A DNA stretch of 64,000 nucleotides from Bacteroidota bacterium (GCA_027483445.1 JAIXUS010000013.1:53936-117935), one strand, 5' to 3'. Counted from the first letter of the stretch, positions 36,678-47,669 are shown. Made by a program: numbers and translations. Notes: a model not told the origin generated them from the letters alone.

Positions 36678-38111
36678 TTAATTCTTCACAATGCGCAGTA
36701 CTTCACGTACGCCGTTAGTTTCGGCTTGTAAGAGGTACATGCCTTCGCTGAGTCCTTGCAGGCTAATGTCTTGAATGATGTTTACACCATCGGCATTGAG
36801 GCGCTTGGTGCGTACAATACGACCGGTAATGTCGGTGAGGTTAAGCATTACGTCGCCGGGCTGGTTCATCATCAGACTTACATTGAGCACTTCCTGCGCT
36901 GGGTTTGGCCATGCTTCCATGAAAAGTACATCTTCAAGTACTTCAGCACTGTTTTCATAACCGCTCAGGTCGAGGCGCGCTGGAACTGAACAGTTTTGCA
37001 AACCAAGAACGGCGTCAACGTCGAAGCCATCGCCATTTCCGGGGAAGTTGGTGGTCAGAGTGAAGGTTACATCGGTAATACGGATGTAATTTGCGAACGG
37101 CAATGAACCGAAATCGAGGCGGCCATCGCGGCAGATGGTGTTGGAGCCGGCCGTTTCGCCATTTCCAGCATCTTCGGCAAGGATGACAAGTGGAACGAAA
37201 GTAACGCCATCGCATGAGCCTTCAACTGTGGCTCGTTCAGGATAATTTCCGCAGGTGCGCGAAGCTACATCATTGAATGAAGTTTCATAAATCTGCACAT
37301 CGGCACCCGGTCCGTTGATCAAGGCATAAGGGAAGCTCAAGGTTACTGAACCGTTGCGGCCTAATGAGAAGAAGTTGTTCCCTGAAGCCGGCGTGGTAAC
37401 ATCGTTCGCAAAGATGTTGGTTACGTTTAATGGTAAGCCAAGCATACGAGCCTGAATGTCGCGGGCAGCCGGTACAGGCGTGTTGTTCTCTGTATTCCCT
37501 TGAGTGGCTTGAGGGTTTCCGAGGAATCCATTGGCGGCGTAGCGGGCCAAACCTGTTTCGGTTGGGAAAGTACATCCGGTAGAATTGCCAATTACGCCAT
37601 CAACATCGTACCCATCGCCATCAACCGTGTAGTTCTCGGGTGAAACGTCGCGGATTTTGAGGTAAAGTGCCCAAGGCAGGCAGCCGAGGTCGAGTTCTCC
37701 ATTGTGACAAATTGGATTGTCTTCGGTGGTAAGTTCAACCCAATTGCAGAGGTCTTGAGAAGCCCAAACGCGGGCGCTTTCCGGATAGTTGTCGCAGGTG
37801 AAGCCCCAAGTGGTTTCTACCACGGTGAGGTCGTTGCCCGGTTGGTTGCAAATCGCACCGCTCATTTGAACGATCACTTCACCGCCCATACCAAGGGAAT
37901 AGAAGTTAATTGGACCTTGAACATCGGTGTTTTCGGGCGTTCCCTGCATGTTGATGGAAGAGGAACGCGCTGCATCTACAGAGGATACCTGGTCGGTTTT
38001 AGGTCCTTGCGTAGCTGAAATAACATTACTAATGGTCACCTGTCCGAAGACAGCTCCGGCTAAACATACCGCTCCTGCGGTTGCCGCCAACTTTTTTGTA
38101 AATGTAAGCAT
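36678..38111 (-). CDS. T9SS type A sorting-domain secreted protein with two similar halves
   Basis: Signal peptide; repeated 'RAATVEGSCDGVTFVPL..CRDGRLDFGSLPFANYIRITDV' and 'SARVWASQDLCNWVEL..CHNGELDLGCLPWALYLKIRDV'; C-terminal 'AWPNPAQEVLNVSL...LRIVKN'. Confidence 0.8.
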   Translation of the reverse strand: MLTFTKKLAATAGAVCLAGAVFGQVTISNVISATQGPKTDQVSSVDAARSSSINMQGTPENTDVQGPINFYSLGMGGEVIVQMSGAICNQPGNDLTVVETTWGFTCDNYPESARVWASQDLCNWVELTTEDNPICHNGELDLGCLPWALYLKIRDVSPENYTVDGDGYDVDGVIGNSTGCTFPTETGLARYAANGFLGNPQATQGNTENNTPVPAARDIQARMLGLPLNVTNIFANDVTTPASGNNFFSLGRNGSVTLSFPYALINGPGADVQIYETSFNDVASRTCGNYPERATVEGSCDGVTFVPLVILAEDAGNGETAGSNTICRDGRLDFGSLPFANYIRITDVTFTLTTNFPGNGDGFDVDAVLGLQNCSVPARLDLSGYENSAEVLEDVLFMEAWPNPAQEVLNVSLMMNQPGDVMLNLTDITGRIVRTKRLNADGVNIIQDISLQGLSEGMYLLQAETNGVREVLRIVKN

Positions 38112-38384
38112 TGTTTAAAGAGTTAGGGTTTATTTCAACAAACATAGAAAATCTTACATATACCATTATAGATTTTTTTGGGGAAAGATTCAATAGTTGT
38201 GCACAGGTGAATTGTTGATAACCTTTGGTAAGGTTAAATTTGCGTTTTAATGCACTAAAATGAGATTAATTATCCGATAAGATTCATGTTTGGCTATATG
38301 GCCCTTACATGAATTGCTTAATCCTCTCTTTTACAGGGAGTTCATGTGCGTATTTTGCAATTCAAGGGTGTAAAATACTGATTA

Positions 38385-40199
38385 TTAGGGCAATGTTGGA
38401 AGGGGAGGGTTTTTCTCAAATTCTTTTTCCCAGACGCTACGATTGCCCACGGCATCAATGGCCTCAATCCGAAGCAAGTGGCAACCAAAGGGCAGTTCAT
38501 CGGGAAAGCGGAATTCCCAAACTCCAGACGCTTCCGCGGGTTGAAGCAGAAACCAATCGTCATTCAAATAGGCCTGCACCGATTCGAGTCCTGAAAGTGC
38601 ATCGCTAATTTTTATTCTTTGCCATCCGCTTGCGGCCGGAATATTCTGAATGGGCTTCGCCACTGGAGCCTTGGCCTTCCCTTTTTTGGATGATTTTTTC
38701 TTCTTAGCATTTACAGCCGGTTTAGGCGCAATGCGGCTGATTTGCGGCGGCACGGTATCAAGCGCCAGCCAGAAGTCGCCAAACCGCTTCGAAGAGGCTT
38801 CCATCCAGCCGTTTTGGTACCGTGTTTTCAGGCCTTGGCTTTGGGAGCCGTGTTGTTGGACCATCACCAGCTTTTTCAACAATTCTTCTTGGGTGGTTGA
38901 TGGCTTAATGCGCACAACGATGGCTTCGTTCAAGGGCTCGTACATGCTGCCCAGCTCAACGGAAAGTCCCCATTTATCGGGCTTACTCCCTTTTCTGAAT
39001 TTCAGTTGCAGGGTATCGAACAAGGCGCGGGCACCCAGTTGAACCTCGGCCAGCTCGTTGAGGTTCCAAACCGAGGCTTCGCCGGGGAAGGCTTCGATGT
39101 AACCCTCTTTGGGCAAAGGTGAACGGGTGTCGAAATCGGGCGTTTTTCCCCGCACTTTAATCTCAAAGCTCCGGCTGTTGCCGGCAAAATCGGTAACAAC
39201 GTACTTCACCTGATAAATTCGATTTTCTCCGAAAAAATAGTACCCGTTGTTTTCCTGCGACTTGTAGATGCCAATCATCGCGTTAGATGGCACCACACAG
39301 CGTTGGATTTTTCGGTTCAACCGCAGTTTTTCTTCATAATCGATGTAAGCATTAACGGCGCGGGTTTCGGAAAAGGAGAAAGCGTCGAAACGGGCGTGAA
39401 AAATTTCGAGGCTGTCGACTTCCACGCGAATGTCGTAAATACCGGTTAGATTGCTGGTTTTCCCAATTACATCACCGCCTTGAAATCCAAATCCGACCCA
39501 GCCCGAAACCACCGGAAGAGGCGTTTTTGTGGAGAGGCTTTTTTTCTTCGTTTTTTTATTGAGTACTAGTGGCAAACTCAAGGTTTTACTGAGGTTATTG
39601 ACCCGACCGAATTGTTTAAACGGGATGATAGCCACGCTTTTTAAGACGGGTGGTGTTTTGTCGGGTTCTGAAAAGCCGAACAGCAAAGGGTTTAAGGTAT
39701 TGTCGTACTGCTGATCGCGAATTTCGAAATGCAAATGCGGGGCTGATGACGAGCCGCTATTGCCGCTAAAACCGATGAGTTGACCTTTTTTTACGGGAAA
39801 CTCAAGGCTGTCGGCGAATACATCCACTTCGTATTCCCTTGCGCGTTCCTGAATGGCGCGAACGTAAGCGTTTAGGGTGTCGTTGAAACTGTCGAGGTGG
39901 GCATAAACGCTGATAAAGCCGTTGGGGTGCGATACATACAGGGCATTTCCATAGCCGTAGGCCGAAACTTTAACGCGCGAAACATAGCCTTCGTCGATGC
40001 TGTAGATGGCCTGCTTTTTTTGATAGGTTGAAAAATCAAGTCCGGAATGAAAATGGTCGGGCCTGATTTCGCCGTAGCCCGCGGTAACCAGCAAAGGTAC
40101 CTTCATGGGCGGGTGAAAATTAAAAGGTTTGCTTTGAGCCCTCAATACATTACCCATGCACAACCCCAACAATGCGATTATCAAGCTTTTCACACCCAT
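38385..40199 (-). CDS. M23-family metallopeptidase
   Basis: 'EIRPDHFHSGLDFSTY', 'GNALYVSHPNGFISVYAHL', 'GSSSAPHLHFEIRD'; start at 40199 (MGVKSLIIALLGLCMGNVLRAQ). Confidence 0.88.
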   Translation of the reverse strand: MGVKSLIIALLGLCMGNVLRAQSKPFNFHPPMKVPLLVTAGYGEIRPDHFHSGLDFSTYQKKQAIYSIDEGYVSRVKVSAYGYGNALYVSHPNGFISVYAHLDSFNDTLNAYVRAIQERAREYEVDVFADSLEFPVKKGQLIGFSGNSGSSSAPHLHFEIRDQQYDNTLNPLLFGFSEPDKTPPVLKSVAIIPFKQFGRVNNLSKTLSLPLVLNKKTKKKSLSTKTPLPVVSGWVGFGFQGGDVIGKTSNLTGIYDIRVEVDSLEIFHARFDAFSFSETRAVNAYIDYEEKLRLNRKIQRCVVPSNAMIGIYKSQENNGYYFFGENRIYQVKYVVTDFAGNSRSFEIKVRGKTPDFDTRSPLPKEGYIEAFPGEASVWNLNELAEVQLGARALFDTLQLKFRKGSKPDKWGLSVELGSMYEPLNEAIVVRIKPSTTQEELLKKLVMVQQHGSQSQGLKTRYQNGWMEASSKRFGDFWLALDTVPPQISRIAPKPAVNAKKKKSSKKGKAKAPVAKPIQNIPAASGWQRIKISDALSGLESVQAYLNDDWFLLQPAEASGVWEFRFPDELPFGCHLLRIEAIDAVGNRSVWEKEFEKNPPLPTLP

Positions 40200-40288
40200 G
40201 GTTCGCAAATTATTAAGCCCAAACGTAAGTGTCACGCCTAAATTAAATACTTTTAAACCCGAAATGAACATACTGTTGCTCTGAGCCA

Positions 40289-40588
40289 ATGGAGACTTCA
40301 ATACCGATCGATGCACTTGAGCTTAACGTGAGAAAAATGCTAAATTTGCACGTCGAGCTGAAGGCCCGTTATGAGAGCTTACAGTCTGACAATCAAACAT
40401 TAACACAACAAATTCACGGGTTAAAGGAGGAAGTCCGAAAGCTCGGTGAAGAAAATCAGCTGTTGAGGCTGGCCCGCACTGTTCATGCAGAGTCTGTGGA
40501 GCAGACCGGCGATAAATCAGCGATGAAGGCCAAACTCAATGAGATGATCCGGGACATTGACAAATGCCTGGCCTTGTTGAACAAATGA
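40289..40588 (+). CDS. Small coiled-coil protein upstream of ZapA
   Basis: 99 aa, 'ESLQSDNQTLTQQIHGLKEEVRKLGEENQLLRLA'. Confidence 0.75.
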   Translation: METSIPIDALELNVRKMLNLHVELKARYESLQSDNQTLTQQIHGLKEEVRKLGEENQLLRLARTVHAESVEQTGDKSAMKAKLNEMIRDIDKCLALLNK

Positions 40589-40601
40589 ACATTCAGTTAG
40601 G

Positions 40602-40892
40602 ATGCAGCAGATATCGATAGAGTTAAAGATTGCCAACCGAACGTACCCACTGCAAATTCAGGCAGAGGAGGCCGAAACGGCACGGGCGGCAGCCGAACTC
40701 ATCAATCAAAAGCTTAAGGTTTTCGAGGAACGCTATGGTGTTCGCGACGTTCAGGACCTTTTCGCGATGGTATCGCTACAAATTGCCACACAACTGCTCG
40801 AATTTGAAAAACAAAGCAAGCATTACCATTCCGGCATCCAGTCGCGCCTCGAAATGCTCAATACTGAGCTCGACGCAGCGCTGAAAGTCTGA
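40602..40892 (+). CDS. zapA: Cell division protein ZapA
   Basis: '[63 protein letters not shown]'; adjacent to rny. Confidence 0.85.
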   Translation: MQQISIELKIANRTYPLQIQAEEAETARAAAELINQKLKVFEERYGVRDVQDLFAMVSLQIATQLLEFEKQSKHYHSGIQSRLEMLNTELDAALKV

Positions 40893-40939
40893 TTTTTTCA
40901 TCAGCCGAAGGCCAAATCCTTCCCACAAAAGGAAGAAAC

Positions 40940-42481
40940 ATGGACATTGTAATTTACCTCATCATTGCGTTGGGCGGCCTTGGAGGCGGCTACGCGATGG
41001 CCATGACGGTACTGAGAAAATCGATTGAGAAAAGGAGTGAGGATTTGGTCAAAGAGGCCGAATCAAAAGCCGAAGTGATCAAGCAAGAACGCATGCTGCA
41101 AGCCAAAGAGAAGTTTATTCAACTAAAGGCCGAGCATGAAAAGTCGATTCAGGCGCGTAATGCGGAAATTCTCCAGAGTGAGAACCGCGCCAAGCAAAAG
41201 GAAAGTACGCTGAGTCAAAAAATCGAGGAAACGCGCCGTAAGCAGGCCGAACTCGACGCCATGAAAGAAAGCCTAAAGTCGCAACAGGAAATTGTGGCCC
41301 GCAAAGAAGGTGAGTTGGAAAAACTACACCGTAAGCAAGTAGAGCAGCTTCAGATTGTGGCCGGGCTATCGGCCGAAGATGCCCGCAATCAGCTTGTTGA
41401 AGCCCTGAAAAACGAAGCCCGTACAGAAGCGGCCTCTCATGTGAAAGACATCATGGAAGAGGCTAAACTCACCGCCAACAAAGAGGCTAAGCGCATTGTA
41501 GTGCAAACCATTCAGCGCGTTGCCACCGAGCATGCGGTTGAAAATTCAGTGTCGGTGTTCAATATCGAAAACGACGAGGTGAAAGGCCGAATTATTGGCC
41601 GTGAGGGCCGTAATATCCGCGCCATTGAGGCCGCAACAGGTGTAGAGATTATAGTGGATGACACTCCGGAAGCCATTATCCTTTCGTGCTTCGACCCTGT
41701 TCGCCGCGAGATCGCCCGCCTGGCGCTGCATCAGCTGGTAACCGACGGACGTATTCACCCGGCCCGCATCGAAGAGGTGGTGGCCAAAGTGAAACGCCAA
41801 ATTGAAGAAGAAATCGTAGAAACCGGGAAGCGTACCTGCATCGACCTGGGAATCCACGGATTACACCCCGAACTTACCCGTATGGTTGGGCGCATGAAAT
41901 ACCGCTCATCGTATGGTCAGAACCTCTTGCAACACAGCCGCGAGGTAGCCAATCTCTGCGCCATTATGGCCGCCGAACTCGGACTTAACGTGAAGTTGGC
42001 TAAGCGTGCCGGGCTCCTCCACGACATTGGTAAAGTGCCCGACGACGAACCGGAATTGCCACACGCCATTTTGGGTATGAAGCTCGCCGAGAAGTACAAG
42101 GAGAAACCCGAAGTATGCAACGCCATTGGAGCGCACCACGATGAAATTGAGATGACCAGCCTTATTTCGCCAATTATTCAGGTGTGTGATGCCATCTCCG
42201 GCGCTCGTCCGGGGGCCCGTCGCGAAATTGTGGAGAGCTACATTAAGCGCCTTAAAGACATGGAAGCCCTTGCGCTTTCGCAGCCCGGTGTATCGAGTAC
42301 CTATGCCATCCAGGCCGGTCGTGAGCTCCGTGTGATTGTGGAAAGTGAAAAAGTGAGCGATAAGGATGCTGAAATGCTTTCGTTTAACATTTCGCAAAAG
42401 ATTCAAAATGAAATGACCTACCCGGGCCAGGTAAAGGTTACGGTAATTCGTGAAACCAGGGCGGTGAGTTACGCCAAATAA
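40940..42481 (+). CDS. rny: Ribonuclease Y
   Basis: N-terminal TM and coiled coil, KH domain '[34 protein letters not shown]', HD domain '[12 protein letters not shown]'. Confidence 0.96.
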   Translation: MDIVIYLIIALGGLGGGYAMAMTVLRKSIEKRSEDLVKEAESKAEVIKQERMLQAKEKFIQLKAEHEKSIQARNAEILQSENRAKQKESTLSQKIEETRRKQAELDAMKESLKSQQEIVARKEGELEKLHRKQVEQLQIVAGLSAEDARNQLVEALKNEARTEAASHVKDIMEEAKLTANKEAKRIVVQTIQRVATEHAVENSVSVFNIENDEVKGRIIGREGRNIRAIEAATGVEIIVDDTPEAIILSCFDPVRREIARLALHQLVTDGRIHPARIEEVVAKVKRQIEEEIVETGKRTCIDLGIHGLHPELTRMVGRMKYRSSYGQNLLQHSREVANLCAIMAAELGLNVKLAKRAGLLHDIGKVPDDEPELPHAILGMKLAEKYKEKPEVCNAIGAHHDEIEMTSLISPIIQVCDAISGARPGARREIVESYIKRLKDMEALALSQPGVSSTYAIQAGRELRVIVESEKVSDKDAEMLSFNISQKIQNEMTYPGQVKVTVIRETRAVSYAK

Positions 42482-42499
42482 AGACCAAGACGCTACGCT

Positions 42500-43597
42500 A
42501 TGCTACACGGAAAAACCGTTGCCGTTGTGGTTCCTTGTTACAACGAGGAAACCCAGATCGGAATCGTGATTGAAACCATGCCGGATTTTGTAGACCGGAT
42601 AATTATTGTGAACGACTGCTCCAAAGACCGCACATCTGAGGTGGTTCAGGAATACATTCGGAACGATAAGAAACCGGCCAAAGAGCTTCGGATGTTTCCA
42701 AGCCATGTTGCACGCAATCGTTTCAACGAAGCCGTAATGGTGCTCCAGGAGAATGCGGTAACGGAGCTGGAGAAATACACCCCTTCGGAAGTATGGAATG
42801 CTCATCCGGAGCGCGACCGGATTATTCTCATTAACAACCTTCAAAATGGAGGCGTTGGAGCCGGTATCGCCCGGGGCTACAAGTGGTGCAAAGATTATGA
42901 TATCGACTGCACGGCTGTAATGGCGGGTGATGCCCAAATGGACCCCGACGAATTGGAGTCGATTTGCACACCCGTTATTTTAGATGGCGTTGACTACGTG
43001 AAAGGCAATCGACTCATACACCGGAGCGCCTGGCTAGTGATACCGCGTATTCGTTTTTTCGGGAATTCCATTTTATCGATTCTCACCAAAATTGCATCGG
43101 GCTATTGGCGCATTTCCGATACCCAAACCGGCTACACGGCCATCTCGCTTGCCGCCCTAAAAGGAATCCACATCTACGATATTTACCGCAGTTACGGCAT
43201 GCCGAACGACTTGCTGGTGAAGCTCAATATTTCATCCTGCACGCTGCGTGAAGTTGAAATTAAGCCGGTATACAGGGTAGGGGAGCAGTCGAAAATGAAG
43301 ATATTCAAGGTAATCCCAAGGGTTTCGTGGTTGCTGATTAAGCTCTTTTTCAAGCGCTTGTATATCAAGTATTTGTTCCGCGATTTTCATCCGCTTTTCC
43401 TGATTTACCATGCCGCTTTCCTGCTTTTGTTGCTCGATATTCCATACTTGATGAAGGTAATTTCGGCATTCATTAACGGGCAAACCTTGAGTTATGAGCC
43501 ACTGTTGGCCTTTATGTTTCTAAGCTTTGGAGGCTTTTTGTCGTTGTTTTTTGCCATGTGGATGGATATGCAAGACAACGAAAGGCTTTACAAATAA
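42500..43597 (+). CDS. Family 2 glycosyltransferase
   Basis: 'VAVVVPCYNEETQIGIVIETMPDFVDRIIIVNDCSKDRT', 'AVMAGDAQMDPDEL'. Confidence 0.88.
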   Translation: MLHGKTVAVVVPCYNEETQIGIVIETMPDFVDRIIIVNDCSKDRTSEVVQEYIRNDKKPAKELRMFPSHVARNRFNEAVMVLQENAVTELEKYTPSEVWNAHPERDRIILINNLQNGGVGAGIARGYKWCKDYDIDCTAVMAGDAQMDPDELESICTPVILDGVDYVKGNRLIHRSAWLVIPRIRFFGNSILSILTKIASGYWRISDTQTGYTAISLAALKGIHIYDIYRSYGMPNDLLVKLNISSCTLREVEIKPVYRVGEQSKMKIFKVIPRVSWLLIKLFFKRLYIKYLFRDFHPLFLIYHAAFLLLLLDIPYLMKVISAFINGQTLSYEPLLAFMFLSFGGFLSLFFAMWMDMQDNERLYK

Positions 43598-43617
43598 CCC
43601 ATTGATACTCAAAATCC

Positions 43618-45654
43618 ATGTGTGGAATTTTTGGACTGATTGCCCGGGAGGGCGCCACGTTGAATGCGCAAACAGCCGCTTCGGTGCTCGAAGAGCTATT
43701 TATCCTCAGCGAGTCGCGCGGGAAAGAAAGTTCGGGCATTGCCATCCGCAACCCTTTGCGGCGTAAAATTGAGGTATTGAAGGCCGACAAACCGGCTTCG
43801 GTAATGGTGAAGCATCCACATTATCAGAGTCTTGTTAAAGGCCAGCTTGAAGAGCTAACCGAAGGCAACCGGCTAAAAGCGCCCCTTTCGGTTATTGCCC
43901 ATTCGCGTTTGGTAACCAATGGAACACAGGAAAACAACAACAACAACCAACCAGTAATAAGTCGCGGTGCGGTGATGATTCACAACGGGATTATCACCAA
44001 TGTAGAGGCACTTTGGGAAGGTTTGAAAGGCCAGGCCGAAGCCCAATCGGAGGTAGATACTGAGGTGTTTGCGACACTTTTCCGGTTAAAGTTGAAGGAG
44101 ACAGGTTCTGTTTCTGCCGCCTTGCGTTCGGTTTACGGCGTAATGGAAGGTGCGGCCTCGGTGGCCATCCTAAACGAAGACACCGGTCAAGTGGTTGCAG
44201 CTACTAACTGTGGCTCTTTCTACTATGCCTTTAACGCCGATCGCTCCATTTGCGTTTTTGCCTCCGAAGAGTATATCCTGAAACAGCTTTTGGCGAAGTT
44301 TCCGGCGGTATGGAGTGTGGAGAGCTGCACGTGGCTTCATCCTGGCGAAGCCTTGATATTTGAGCCCGGAAAGCCCGGAGAGTGTTTTCAATACGACGAT
44401 ACGGCAGTCAACTTCCCGTTTATTGAAGAGCCGGCATGCCATACTGAGAATGTTGCCTCACCCGACTTAAATCCCAAGCCGGGCAGGGTGTTCATGAATA
44501 CTGGCTCGGAGGCCCACTACCGCAGCCTGTTGGAGTTTCCGGTTGATGAAATCAAGAAGCTTAAGCGCTGTACAAAGTGCATTTTGCCCGAGACATTTCC
44601 TTACATCTACTTCGACGCTCAAGGGGTTTGTAGTTACTGCAACAATTATGTGAAGAAGAACCTCACTGTGAACAAATCCGATAAGCTGGAAGAGGTGTTG
44701 AAGCAATACCGCCGTAATGATGGTAAGCCCGATTGCATTGTGGCATTCAGTGGTGGTCGCGACTCGAGCTATGGCTTACATCTCTTGAAGAAGGAGTTTG
44801 GCATGACGCCTCTCACTTTCACCTACGATTGGGGCATGGTTACCGATTTGGCCCGCCGAAATATTGCGCGCATTACCGGTAAACTGGGCATTGAGAATAT
44901 TCTCATTTCGGCCGACATTAAAAAGAAACGCGACAATGTGCACATGAATGTAAAGGCCTGGCTGAAACAGCCGCGACTGGGTATGATTCCCTTGTTTATG
45001 GCCGGCGACAAGCACTTTTTTGTGCATGTGAATGAAATCAGGCGGCAAACGGGCATTCATTGCGACATTTGGATGGAGAATAAGTTGGAGAATACCGATT
45101 TTAAAGCAGGTTTTGCAGGCATCAAGCCCAACTTTACCAAGGAGCGCATCGACAAACAAACCACCTTGTCGAAGCTGCAGATGCCCTTGTATTACATGAA
45201 GAATTTCCTGACCAACCCGGGGTATTTAAATAGCTCTTTGCTCGATACTTACAGTGCCTTTAAAGCCTACTACACCGAGCCGAGAGAAGTGTACCTGTTG
45301 GTGTTTGATTACATTCCCTGGAATGAGCAGCAAATCAACGAAACGCTCATTAAAGAATACAACTGGGAACTTTCGCCCGACACAACCTCCACCTGGAGGA
45401 TCGGCGATGGCACGGCAGCCTTTTACAACTACATCTATTTTACCGTGGCCGGCTTTTCGGAGTTCGACACCTTCCGTTCGAACCAGATTCGCGAGGGTAT
45501 GATTACCCGAGAAGAGGCGCTGGAGCTAGTGTATAAAGAGAATATTCCACGCTACGATTCGTTGAAATGGTACCTCGACACCATTCGCATCGACTTCGAG
45601 TATGCCCTGAATACCATCAACCGTATTCCCCGATTGTACCGAAATCTCCGCTAA
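43618..45654 (+). CDS. Fusion of class II glutamine amidotransferase with WbpG-like N-acetyl sugar amidotransferase
   Basis: 'MCGIFGLIAREG' catalytic Cys2; 'CTKCILPETFPYIYFDAQGVCSYC' and 'DCIVAFSGGRDSSYGLHLLKKEFGMTPLTFTYDWG'. Confidence 0.88.
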   Translation: MCGIFGLIAREGATLNAQTAASVLEELFILSESRGKESSGIAIRNPLRRKIEVLKADKPASVMVKHPHYQSLVKGQLEELTEGNRLKAPLSVIAHSRLVTNGTQENNNNNQPVISRGAVMIHNGIITNVEALWEGLKGQAEAQSEVDTEVFATLFRLKLKETGSVSAALRSVYGVMEGAASVAILNEDTGQVVAATNCGSFYYAFNADRSICVFASEEYILKQLLAKFPAVWSVESCTWLHPGEALIFEPGKPGECFQYDDTAVNFPFIEEPACHTENVASPDLNPKPGRVFMNTGSEAHYRSLLEFPVDEIKKLKRCTKCILPETFPYIYFDAQGVCSYCNNYVKKNLTVNKSDKLEEVLKQYRRNDGKPDCIVAFSGGRDSSYGLHLLKKEFGMTPLTFTYDWGMVTDLARRNIARITGKLGIENILISADIKKKRDNVHMNVKAWLKQPRLGMIPLFMAGDKHFFVHVNEIRRQTGIHCDIWMENKLENTDFKAGFAGIKPNFTKERIDKQTTLSKLQMPLYYMKNFLTNPGYLNSSLLDTYSAFKAYYTEPREVYLLVFDYIPWNEQQINETLIKEYNWELSPDTTSTWRIGDGTAAFYNYIYFTVAGFSEFDTFRSNQIREGMITREEALELVYKENIPRYDSLKWYLDTIRIDFEYALNTINRIPRLYRNLR

Positions 45655-46730
45655 TGTCTGAAACTGCGCTACAGGCTATTCTTTCGCTGCTCATCAAGCA
45701 GATTGTACTTTTCCTTTTGCCGGCCTTTGCGGTGGCCGGATGGATGAATCAGCGCATGGTGCAAGGTGGTCAACACCCCGCCATTACGGCCATTGTTGCC
45801 CTTGGTTTAGGTCCGGCGGCGGCCATTGCACTGTTCTTCCACCTCATGCTGATTGCACCCAATATGCCTTATTGGCTTTACATTGGGCTTGTTAGCCTGC
45901 CTTTTCTGGTGCTGTTTGTCCTCTTTTTCCGGCAAAGCCTGATGTGTTTTGGCGAAGCCTGGAGCTCACTCCAAAAGCTCATTCTGCCGATCAAAGGTGG
46001 CGCCTTGCTTTTCCCGGTCGGGTTAGTATTGTTTCTTATGGCCTGGGTGCGCTATCTGTGGCTGAAGCCCGTGATGGAGCACGATACCCTCGAGTATGCC
46101 ACCCAAGGATTGGTATTTTTCCTCAATCCGGTAATTGAATACAGCGCCCACCGCTACGATGCAGCAACCGGGTTTTACTATGTGGGTTTGCATGGATTGA
46201 ACTTTCCGCTTTTTAGCACCTGGGAGCTCATGTTTAACGCAGCTGTAGGCACCACGTCTAACTTGTTGTTTCGGAGTTTAAACAGCTATTATGGATTGCT
46301 CATCGCATTGTTTGTATTTCTCTATTTGAGGCGATTTGCCCCTCGGGCAGCCTGGTTTGGTTTAGCAATGCTCATGCTGAGCTACATTTTTTTCGAGAAC
46401 ATCCTCAAATACCATATCGACAGTTACCGGCTCTTTTTTGGGGTAGCCGCAGTATGGTCCATGTTGGAGTGTATCGAAAGGCCTCAATGGAGGAACTTTT
46501 TCTGGTTTGGAGTGCTGAGTGGCCTGCAAGCTTCGGCCCATTCGTTGGGTGTTTTTCTTTCGGTAATCGAGTTCGCCTGCCTCTTCCTCTTTTTGCCCCT
46601 TCCGCTCTTGCCCCGAACAAAGATGCTTCTTTACGCCTTCGCCCTGTTTTTTACCGGTGGTGCACTGCATTATGTTCTCGATGTGAGCATAGGTACAGGT
46701 TGGATCTTTAAAGAAATCGCCTTTTTTTAG
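45654..46730 (+). CDS. Multi-pass membrane protein, N-terminal part of a GT-C-like glycosyltransferase
   Basis: Start 45654 overlaps preceding stop; 'VMEHDTLEYATQGLVFF' plus many TM segments; ends at TAG right after a T7 run. Confidence 0.65.
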   Translation: MSETALQAILSLLIKQIVLFLLPAFAVAGWMNQRMVQGGQHPAITAIVALGLGPAAAIALFFHLMLIAPNMPYWLYIGLVSLPFLVLFVLFFRQSLMCFGEAWSSLQKLILPIKGGALLFPVGLVLFLMAWVRYLWLKPVMEHDTLEYATQGLVFFLNPVIEYSAHRYDAATGFYYVGLHGLNFPLFSTWELMFNAAVGTTSNLLFRSLNSYYGLLIALFVFLYLRRFAPRAAWFGLAMLMLSYIFFENILKYHIDSYRLFFGVAAVWSMLECIERPQWRNFFWFGVLSGLQASAHSLGVFLSVIEFACLFLFLPLPLLPRTKMLLYAFALFFTGGALHYVLDVSIGTGWIFKEIAFF

Positions 46731-46732
46731 TC

Positions 46733-47668
46733 ATGAAAACCGGATTAACACCAAAACACTGGCGATTTCTGCTCACCTTGTTCATAGTACTGCTGGTGGT
46801 TGATGTGCTGGTGTACTACATTACCGGGCAAAAAGACCTCAACGCCGATCCAAACCTGCAAGACCGAAACATTGAAACAGCGGGGAAGCTTTGGCTGAAT
46901 GGTTACCTGGGCACGCTTTTCCATTTTCGCTTTTTAGGCAACATCAATTGGCTCATTTTGCCATTGGCCTGGATCTACCGGAAACAAATTTTAGCGAGCC
47001 GTGTGCTGCTCTGCCTGAGCGCATTTATGGTGCTTTCGCTCATTCTCATTGGATTGAAGGGCTATTTTAATCCGCGCTACCAGTTTACCTTGTTGCCTTT
47101 GATAGTAATGATTATCGTTGCCGGGATTTGGCAATTGCCAACCATTCGTCCCGACTGGATTTCCTTACGCCAACCAATACTCATTTTGCTTTTACTGGCC
47201 TGTATGGGCAACATGTTCCTGATTCTTGGCGGAGAAAGGGCCATCCGCAATTTTAACCGGGTGCTTGGCGATAAGTCAAAAGGTCCGGTACAAGTCACCG
47301 AGAGCCTTCCTGAAGGCGTTGCCTATGTCAAAGAGTTGCACCTTTGTCTCGACAGTCTTTTGGCGCCGGGCGAGAAGGTTTTGGTGAACAACCTTCCCGA
47401 GGTTTACTACTACACCAAAGCGTTTGGCCATTATTACTGGTGTGGCTCCGATTTGTTGTATGGACGTGAAGGGCCGGCTTTACTCTTTAAAAATCGCAGT
47501 CCTGAACAGGCCCGAAGCTATATTGTCGATACGCTGGGCTGCAGCTGGGTTTACACCTTTAAGAGTTACAATCGTTACAACCCGGCTTTCGAAACCTTTC
47601 TGAAGGAAGATTGCGAGCAGCGCTACAGCGATTACGATTTCACCGAACTCTATCGAATTCGTCGATAA
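46733..47668 (+). CDS. Membrane protein, apparent C-terminal part of the same GT-C-like glycosyltransferase
   Basis: 'GYFNPRYQFTLLPLIVMI'; a +1 insertion in T7 (46722-46728) fuses it in frame with 45654-46730. Confidence 0.65.
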   Translation: MKTGLTPKHWRFLLTLFIVLLVVDVLVYYITGQKDLNADPNLQDRNIETAGKLWLNGYLGTLFHFRFLGNINWLILPLAWIYRKQILASRVLLCLSAFMVLSLILIGLKGYFNPRYQFTLLPLIVMIIVAGIWQLPTIRPDWISLRQPILILLLLACMGNMFLILGGERAIRNFNRVLGDKSKGPVQVTESLPEGVAYVKELHLCLDSLLAPGEKVLVNNLPEVYYYTKAFGHYYWCGSDLLYGREGPALLFKNRSPEQARSYIVDTLGCSWVYTFKSYNRYNPAFETFLKEDCEQRYSDYDFTELYRIRR

Positions 47669-47669
47669 C

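Noticed and set aside
40893-40939. 6S RNA next to zapA, as in gammaproteobacteria
   Set aside because: Only 47 nt between zapA and rny, too short for 6S RNA.
41546-42406. Antisense ORFs (103 and 166 aa) within rny
   Set aside because: Opposite the conserved RNase Y coding sequence.
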